Shown here in pieces: positions 1 through 5,006 of a stretch of DNA of 8,542 bases. The notes below the pieces were generated by a model. The model was not told the DNA's origin, did no database searches, and saw nothing but the letters and a program-made list of their open reading frames with translations. Both the position numbers and the translations under genes were made by a program. This DNA is from Calditrichota bacterium (lineage in GTDB: Bacteria; Calditrichota; Calditrichia; RBG-13-44-9; J075), in the NCBI GenBank assembly GCA_024275555.1, contig JAJRYW010000017.1:1-8542 (forward strand), given 5' to 3'. Numbering within the stretch: the stretch's first letter is position 1; each line of letters starts with the position of its first letter.

Positions 1-768
1 CTTGCGACGGTTAAAGAAGGGGAAATCCAGCTTCATGTGGACCTGGCCGGCGAGATAAAAATCGATCCGGATCGCCTGGCGCATATTGTGCCGCGATTCC
101 CCGGTATCGTCAAAGAGGTGCGGAAAAAGATCGGCGACAAAGTCAAAAAGGGCGAAGTCCTGGCGGTTATCGAAAGCAACGAAAGCCTTACTCCCTACGA
201 AGTTATTTCTCTTATTAACGGAACCGTCATCGAAATGCACCTGACCCGCGGCGAGGTGATCAATGATCAGAGCCATGATATTGTGGTGGCCGATCTCAGC
301 TACGTGTGGGCCGATTTGAGCGTTTATCAGAAGGATTTGCTGCACATTGCCGTTGGGCAGAGTGTGGCCATTTCGGCCGGCCCCCAGGAGGCTGCCGGTA
401 AAATCTCCTACATCAGCCCGATTGTGGATGAAGCCACCCGCACAGCCATTGCCCGGGTGGTGTTGCCCAACCCGGATGGAAACTGGCGTCCCGGCATGTT
501 TGTGAACGGCCAGGTCTTAACCGAATCGGTTATTGTTGATGTTGCGGTTCCCAAAACCGCATTGGTTACTTATGAAGAACAGACCGTGGTTTTTGTGAAA
601 ACAAAAGATGGTTTTAAACCCCAGCCGGTAAATGTGGGGCGTTCCAATCGCACAGCGGTAGAAATTGTTACCGGTCTCCAGCCCGGGCAAAAATATGTTG
701 CCGAAGGGGGATTTACATTGAAAGCGGAATTACAAAAAGAATCGTTTGGCGGCGGCCACGGACACTAA
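1..768 (+). CDS. HME-RND periplasmic adaptor (membrane fusion protein), CzcB/CusB-like, 5'-truncated
   Basis: Periplasmic adaptor that links an inner-membrane RND metal pump to an outer-membrane channel. The reading frame is open to base 1 with no stop, so the gene starts outside the window; the GTG at 37 is an internal valine. The visible part (255 residues) shows the lipoyl/barrel-sandwich half-motif PRFPGIVKEV, a short VIESNESL linker where many adaptors have a long alpha-hairpin, the returning half GTVIEMHLTRGEV, then a beta-barrel (ADLSYVWADLSVYQKDL, IVDEATRTAIARVVLPN, WRPGMFV) and a membrane-proximal domain ending VGLQPGQ-like (VTGLQPGQKYVAEGG). The SNESL element and ADLS-VW-DLSVYQ block are typical of metal-efflux adaptors, from memory of the family. 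The C-terminus is GGGHGH, a possible metal-binding tail. The stop is 15 bases before the pump gene, so the two are almost certainly co-transcribed. Metal identity is not determined by this fragment. Confidence 0.93.
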   Translation, partial: LATVKEGEIQLHVDLAGEIKIDPDRLAHIVPRFPGIVKEVRKKIGDKVKKGEVLAVIESNESLTPYEVISLINGTVIEMHLTRGEVINDQSHDIVVADLSYVWADLSVYQKDLLHIAVGQSVAISAGPQEAAGKISYISPIVDEATRTAIARVVLPNPDGNWRPGMFVNGQVLTESVIVDVAVPKTALVTYEEQTVVFVKTKDGFKPQPVNVGRSNRTAVEIVTGLQPGQKYVAEGGFTLKAELQKESFGGGHGH

Positions 769-774
769 AGAGGA
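769..774 (+). promoter_or_regulatory. Ribosome binding site of the RND pump gene
   Basis: AGAGGA lies 9 bases before the ATG at 784 and immediately after the stop codon of the adaptor gene. It selects 784 over the out-of-frame ATG at 776. Confidence 0.75.
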
Positions 775-783
775 TATGAAACC

Positions 784-3700
784 ATGCAAAAAACTATAGA
801 TTTTGTATTGAAAAACCGCCTGCTGCTGCTGGTATTGGGAGCATTAGTCATGGCCGGCGGATATTTTAGTTATCAAAATTTACCTATTGATGCTTTTCCG
901 GATGTTTCCCCGAATTTAGTGCAGGTGTTCACCGAAACGGAAGGTCTGGCCCCGGAAGAGGTCGAAAAATATGTGACCTACCCGGTCGAAGTAGCAATGA
1001 ACGGCTTACCAAATTTAGAAAAAATACGCTCGGTATCAAATTTCGGGCTGTCGGTAGTAAATGTTTATTTTAAAGACGGTACAGACATTTATTTTGCCCG
1101 CCAGTTGGTCAATGAGCGCCTCCAGGAAGCCCGGGAGCAGATTCCCGAAGGATTTGGCGATCCGCGGATGGGGCCCATTTCCACCGGGATGGGGTTGATT
1201 CTTTTCTATTACTTGGAAGACACCACCGGCCAATACTCCTTGCAGGAGCTGCGCACCATCCAGGATTGGCTGGTTAAATTTCAACTGCAAACGGTGCCCG
1301 GGGTGACCGAGGTGCTGGGGATCGGCGGTTGGGAAAAGCAATATCATGTTGTGCTGGACCCCAACGCTTTGTTACGCTACGGGGTAACCGTCAACGAGGT
1401 GGTCGACGAGATCAAGTCCAACAACCTCAACGTCGGCGCCCAGTTTATCGAGAAAAATGCCGAAGAGTTTATTGTCCGCTCGGTAGGGCTGGCCTCCAAC
1501 ATCGAAGACTTGAAGAATATTATTGTCAAGGCTAATGACGGCATTCCCATTTATCTGAAACAACTGGCGGATATCGGTGTCGGCGGGGCCATCCGCCGGG
1601 GGGTGCAAACCCATAACGGAGTATCTGAGATCGTTTCCGGCATGGTGGTAAAGCTGTTCGGGGCCAACTCGTCCACGGTCATCGGGCAAGTTGAAGAAAA
1701 AATGCGCGAAATCAACAATATTCTTCCCGAGGGGGTGCGAATTGTTCCTTATTATGAACAAAAAACTCTCGTAGAAGCCTGTGTCAGCACGGTTACCGAT
1801 GCCCTTTTGCAGGGCATTATTTTGGTGGCCCTGGTGCTTCTGCTGTTCATGGGATCATTCCGCCCCAGCCTGGTGGTGGCCATTTCCATTCCGTTTTCCA
1901 TCCTGTTTGCCATCACCGGAATGAGCTACTTCGGCATTTCCGCCAACCTGATGTCCTTCGGCGGGTTGGCAATTGCTATTGGAATGATGGTTGACGGAAC
2001 CATCGTCATGGTGGAGAATGTCGACCGGATGCTGCGCGAGTCCGATCCGGATGAACCGCGCATCCATGTGGTGGCCCGGGCCTGCAAAGAGGTGGTGCGC
2101 CCGATTTTATTTGCCATAACCATCATCATTGTGGTGTTCCTGCCGCTGTTTACCCTCCAGGGCGTGGAAGGCAAAACCTTCCGGCCGCTGGCCTATTCCG
2201 TTGCGCTGGCAATGTTAGGCTCTTTAATTTTTGCAATTCTGATCGCACCGGTGCTCTCGAATTTGCTGATGCGCAAGCCCTCATCCAAAAAATCCGCAAA
2301 CAACTCCGGCGGGGAAAATTTCCTGGTGCGGTTCCTGATAAAAATTTACCGTCCCATGGTGAGTTTCTTTGTCAAAAAACGCGGGTATGCGATTGCCCTG
2401 GTGGGACTGCTGGTGCTGATCGGCCTGGTTATTTTTCCGCGCCTTGGCTCGGAATTTACCCCGACTCTTCAGGAAGGCACCATTGTTCTCCGCCTGACCA
2501 TGGCCCCCTCCATTTCCTTAAAGGAAAGCACTCGTTTAACTCAGATTGTGGAGCGGCGGGTGATGCACGTTCCCGAGGTAATCGGCGCGGTTACTCGCAT
2601 CGGCCGCGGCGAGGTGGGCGCCCATACCGATCCGATCAACAGCGCCGAAATGTATATTTTACTGAAGCCAAAGGATCAGTGGCGCTCTGCGCGCACCCAG
2701 GCGGATATTGAAAAAATTATCCGCGACGAAGTGGGAGAAGTACCAGGAATATTGACCAACTTTACCCAGCCGATTCAGATGACCGTCGATGAATTGCTGG
2801 AAGGAGTGCGCGCCGAACTGGCCATAAAGCTCTTTGGCGATGACCTGGAGGTGCTTAAAGAAAAGGCGGATGAAATTGTCGCGGTTATTATGGATGTACG
2901 CGGCGCCGCCGATGTGCAGGCAGACCAGGTCAGCGGCACCCCGCAGTTGCTCATCAATGTTAACCGTCACGCCATCGCCCGCTATGGAATCAATATCTCC
3001 GATGTGCAGCAGGTTATCCGGGCAGCCGTGGGCGGCGAAACTGCCGGACAGATCTTTGAGGGCATTCGCCGTTTCGATATCCTGGTCCGTTTTACAGAAG
3101 AAGCCCGCAATACCCCGGAAGCCATCAAAGAGATTCTTATTCCCGCTCCCAACGGAACCAACGTACCCCTGTCGCAATTGGCAGATATCGAAGAAATGAT
3201 TGGCCCCCGCCAGATTACCCGCGAGAACAACAGCCGCTTCATCACTATCCAGTGTAACGTCATCGGCCGGGATATCGGCTCTTTTGTTGCCGAAGGACAG
3301 AAGGTGATCGAAGAACAGGTGCAGCTGCCCACCGGTTACCTGGTCACCTGGGGCGGGCAGTTCCGTTTGCAGCAGGAAGCCAACAAGCGTCTGGCAATTG
3401 TTATCCCGATAACCTTGCTGATTATATTTTTGCTGCTGTTTTCCAGCTTCAACTCGCTAAAGAACACCTTGCTGATTCTGTTCAACATTCCCCTGGCCCT
3501 GGTTGGAGGAGTGGTGGGTTTGTGGCTTACCGGGCAAAATCTCTCTGTACCTGCTTCCGTCGGATTCATTGCTTTGTTTGGTATTGCTATGGAAAACGGA
3601 ATGGTGTTGGTAACTTACCTTAACCAGCTTCTGAAAGACGGGATTCCCCTGGATGAAGCTTCTGTGCAGGGCGCTTTGCTGAGGCTGCGGCCGGTGTTGA

Positions 3701-3894
3701 TGACAGCCGTGACTACCGCCCTGGGCTTGATTCCCCTGCTGCTTTCACACGGCACCGGCAGCGAAGTGCAGCGGCCGCTGGCAACTGTGGTGATCGGTGG
3801 ATTGGTAACCTCGACTATTTTAACAATGCTGGTCATTCCGGCAATTTATAAATGGTTCTCGATTAATGTGAAATCGGAAATAAGCGTCAGATAG
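784..3894 (+). CDS. czcA: Heavy-metal efflux RND pump subunit, CzcA family (HME-RND)
   Basis: Inner-membrane proton/metal antiporter forming the trimeric engine of a tripartite efflux system. Length is 1036 aa, usual for the family (CzcA and CusA are about 1050). The RND layout is complete: TM1 near residues 10-30 followed by the FPDVSPNLVQV entry of the first periplasmic loop, a TM cluster around 335-500, TM7 near 536-552, a second large loop, and a final TM cluster around 860-1025. The TM4 motif is AIGMMVDGTIVMVEN with acidic D404 and E411. The first aspartate of the CzcA DFG motif is alanine here (A398), as in CusA. In a from-memory alignment, the three CusA copper-binding methionines correspond to R570, S620 and E670, and the block PIQMTVDELLEG resembles divalent-cation pumps. 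I therefore favour Zn/Co/Ni/Cd over Cu/Ag. An AGAGGA ribosome site at 769-774 supports the ATG. The symbol denotes family, not proven substrate. Confidence 0.95.
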   Translation: MQKTIDFVLKNRLLLLVLGALVMAGGYFSYQNLPIDAFPDVSPNLVQVFTETEGLAPEEVEKYVTYPVEVAMNGLPNLEKIRSVSNFGLSVVNVYFKDGTDIYFARQLVNERLQEAREQIPEGFGDPRMGPISTGMGLILFYYLEDTTGQYSLQELRTIQDWLVKFQLQTVPGVTEVLGIGGWEKQYHVVLDPNALLRYGVTVNEVVDEIKSNNLNVGAQFIEKNAEEFIVRSVGLASNIEDLKNIIVKANDGIPIYLKQLADIGVGGAIRRGVQTHNGVSEIVSGMVVKLFGANSSTVIGQVEEKMREINNILPEGVRIVPYYEQKTLVEACVSTVTDALLQGIILVALVLLLFMGSFRPSLVVAISIPFSILFAITGMSYFGISANLMSFGGLAIAIGMMVDGTIVMVENVDRMLRESDPDEPRIHVVARACKEVVRPILFAITIIIVVFLPLFTLQGVEGKTFRPLAYSVALAMLGSLIFAILIAPVLSNLLMRKPSSKKSANNSGGENFLVRFLIKIYRPMVSFFVKKRGYAIALVGLLVLIGLVIFPRLGSEFTPTLQEGTIVLRLTMAPSISLKESTRLTQIVERRVMHVPEVIGAVTRIGRGEVGAHTDPINSAEMYILLKPKDQWRSARTQADIEKIIRDEVGEVPGILTNFTQPIQMTVDELLEGVRAELAIKLFGDDLEVLKEKADEIVAVIMDVRGAADVQADQVSGTPQLLINVNRHAIARYGINISDVQQVIRAAVGGETAGQIFEGIRRFDILVRFTEEARNTPEAIKEILIPAPNGTNVPLSQLADIEEMIGPRQITRENNSRFITIQCNVIGRDIGSFVAEGQKVIEEQVQLPTGYLVTWGGQFRLQQEANKRLAIVIPITLLIIFLLLFSSFNSLKNTLLILFNIPLALVGGVVGLWLTGQNLSVPASVGFIALFGIAMENGMVLVTYLNQLLKDGIPLDEASVQGALLRLRPVLMTAVTTALGLIPLLLSHGTGSEVQRPLATVVIGGLVTSTILTMLVIPAIYKWFSINVKSEISVR

Positions 3895-3931
3895 TTCTGC
3901 CGCTGCTTGCTTAGAGTAATAAAAAAATCGA

Positions 3932-3963
3932 GATACAGGGATGGACTTCCCCGTCCCTGTATC
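3932..3963 (-). terminator. Strong hairpin with a T-run on the minus strand (terminator-like, reverse orientation)
   Basis: The 113-base spacer between the RND pump and the PII gene contains a 13-bp inverted repeat: left arm 3932-3944, 6-base loop 3945-3950, right arm 3951-3963, with a single G-T type mismatch. On the plus strand no T-run follows; the sequence after it is A-rich. On the minus strand the hairpin is followed within a few bases by seven T residues (A7 at 3921-3927 on the plus strand), which is the form of a Rho-independent terminator. No minus-strand gene needs it in this window. It could instead act as a 3'-end stabiliser or processing site for the pump mRNA, or be a dispersed palindromic repeat. 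The structure is certain; the role is not. Confidence 0.55.
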
Positions 3964-3994
3964 CGATAATCTTGAAAAAAAACAAGTTTCGAAA

Positions 3995-4000
3995 AAGGAG
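3995..4000 (+). promoter_or_regulatory. Ribosome binding site of the PII-like gene
   Basis: A perfect AAGGAG sits 7 bases before the ATG at 4008. It decides the start: an in-frame TTG at 3972 would add 12 lysine/arginine-rich residues with no ribosome site and no counterpart in PII proteins, whose N-terminus (MK-I-A-IKP-KL) begins exactly at 4008. Confidence 0.85.
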
Positions 4001-4007
4001 TACTAAA

Positions 4008-4349
4008 ATGAAGCACATTATCGCCTACATTAAGCCGCATAAGTTAAGCCTGGTTACGCTTGCCTTGCATAAAGTAGATGGATTAACCGGTATGACAGTT
4101 CTGGATGTTCGCGGCTTCGGTCGCACCAAAGCCAAAGATGCACCCCACCGGATTGTTGAAGATTTGGTCGATTACGTTCCACATGTAAAAATCGAGGTCT
4201 TTTGCCTGGATGAATTGGTGGAAGACATTATCAGCACCATACAAGCCAAAGCCCATACAGGATTGCCCGGCGATGGTAAAATTTATATTACCGATTGCTA
4301 TGACGCCATTCGCATCAGCAGCGGAGAGCGGGGCGATGTAGCCGTTTAA
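4008..4349 (+). CDS. Divergent PII-family signalling protein (PII-NG-like, efflux-associated)
   Basis: Small trimeric PII-fold protein, 113 aa, matching the usual 112 aa of GlnB/GlnK. Family marks seen: N-terminal IKPHKL, TGMTVLDVRGFGR before the T-loop, PHVKIEV after it, TGLPGDGKIYI (nucleotide-binding B-loop, GDGK at 88-91) and C-terminal IRISSGERGD. The T-loop keeps its length, but E. coli GlnB Y46 and uridylylated Y51 correspond to H47 and D52, so the canonical modification site is absent. Gln39 and Lys58, used for 2-oxoglutarate in GlnB, correspond to T40 and H59; Arg103 becomes S104. ATP/ADP binding is plausible, while classical nitrogen sensing is unlikely. A PII subgroup called PII-NG has been described next to CzcA/CusA-type genes, and this gene fits by context. 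Cys66, Cys97 and several histidines could matter for metal response, but that is speculation. It probably modulates the flanking transporters. Confidence 0.88.
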   Translation: MKHIIAYIKPHKLSLVTLALHKVDGLTGMTVLDVRGFGRTKAKDAPHRIVEDLVDYVPHVKIEVFCLDELVEDIISTIQAKAHTGLPGDGKIYITDCYDAIRISSGERGDVAV

Positions 4350-4356
4350 TCAGTTG

Positions 4357-4364
4357 AGCAGGAG
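4357..4364 (+). promoter_or_regulatory. Ribosome binding site of the small TPR gene
   Basis: AGCAGGAG ends 9 bases before the ATG at 4374, in the 24-base gap after the PII stop codon. Its presence supports tight co-expression of the two genes. Confidence 0.7.
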
Positions 4365-4373
4365 AAACCCCCT

Positions 4374-4943
4374 ATGCAAAAACCAAAGTTAGCCATACTC
4401 GTTCTGGGAACAGTATTTATACTCTGGACCGGTTATTATTTTTTCAATTCGCTGTCAGTTCCCGAGCATGTGCACTCCCGGGATGACGTACCGCAGCAAA
4501 GCGGGGCTGCCGGGCAACCCTCGCCGGAAATGATCCAGGCCCTGGAAGCCCGGCTGTTGCAGGAACCCGATAATTTTGAATTGCTGAGCCAGCTTGGCCA
4601 CATTTACCTGAATGTCGAGCATTATGAAAAGGCTGAAAAAGTATTCCGGAAAGCAACCAAGATGCAGCCGGATAATGCGGATGTTATGGTAGATTTAGGA
4701 ACGGCGCTGCGGGGAATCGGGCAATATGACCAGTCCTTGCAAACACTGATCGATGCCACCGGAAAATTCCCCCTCTACCCAAACGGATGGCTGCAATTAG
4801 CGGTTCTGTACCGCTTTAACCTGAAAGACAATGAAAAGGCGCTGGAAAATTTCCAACGGTTCCTGCTGCTGGACAACCAAAGCGAAATGATTCCCAGGGT
4901 AAAGCAGGAGATCGAGCGGATTAAAGCGGAAATGAATCTGTAA
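4374..4943 (+). CDS. Membrane-anchored tetratricopeptide-repeat protein
   Basis: Not assignable to a named family; 189 aa. Residues 1-5 are basic (MQKPK), followed by one hydrophobic segment at about 6-27, which reads as an uncleaved signal anchor, so the rest should face the periplasm. A low-complexity linker (about 28-50, with EHVHSRDD and QQSGAAGQPS) leads to three TPR units at about 67-100, 101-134 and 135-169, recognisable by the pattern LG-IYL--E-Y-KAEKVFRKA---QPDN and its variants, and then a charged C-terminal helix. The layout recalls the TPR part of CcmI/NrfG-type cytochrome c maturation proteins, but nothing else here points to that pathway. It is 24 bases after the PII gene and 63 before the ATPase, so a scaffolding or assembly role for the metal transporters is the natural guess from context only. 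Confidence 0.85.
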   Translation: MQKPKLAILVLGTVFILWTGYYFFNSLSVPEHVHSRDDVPQQSGAAGQPSPEMIQALEARLLQEPDNFELLSQLGHIYLNVEHYEKAEKVFRKATKMQPDNADVMVDLGTALRGIGQYDQSLQTLIDATGKFPLYPNGWLQLAVLYRFNLKDNEKALENFQRFLLLDNQSEMIPRVKQEIERIKAEMNL

Positions 4944-4994
4944 ACGCCCTGAAAAAAAGTTTACCCGAGCATTTTCATTGATAGGTACGAAAAA

Positions 4995-4999
4995 GGGAG
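4995..4999 (+). promoter_or_regulatory. Ribosome binding site that supports a TTG start
   Basis: GGGAG lies 7 bases before the TTG at 5007, the only well-placed initiation signal for the ATPase. The next in-frame ATG would delete the first HMA-like domain and part of the second, so the TTG start is preferred. Confidence 0.75.
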
Positions 5000-5006
5000 T
5001 CACAAC

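Noticed and set aside
37..39. GTG as the start codon of the adaptor gene
   Set aside because: The frame is open to base 1, no ribosome site precedes the GTG, and starting there would cut into the lipoyl-proximal region, so the gene is truncated by the window edge.
3972..4007. N-terminal extension of the PII-like protein from a TTG
   Set aside because: It has no ribosome site, it would add a basic stretch foreign to PII proteins, and AAGGAG is perfectly placed for the ATG at 4008.
4944..5006. Possible promoter before the ATPase (TTTACC and an AT-rich segment near 4978-4987)
   Set aside because: The -10 candidate is poor and the spacing does not fit; the evidence is too weak to call.
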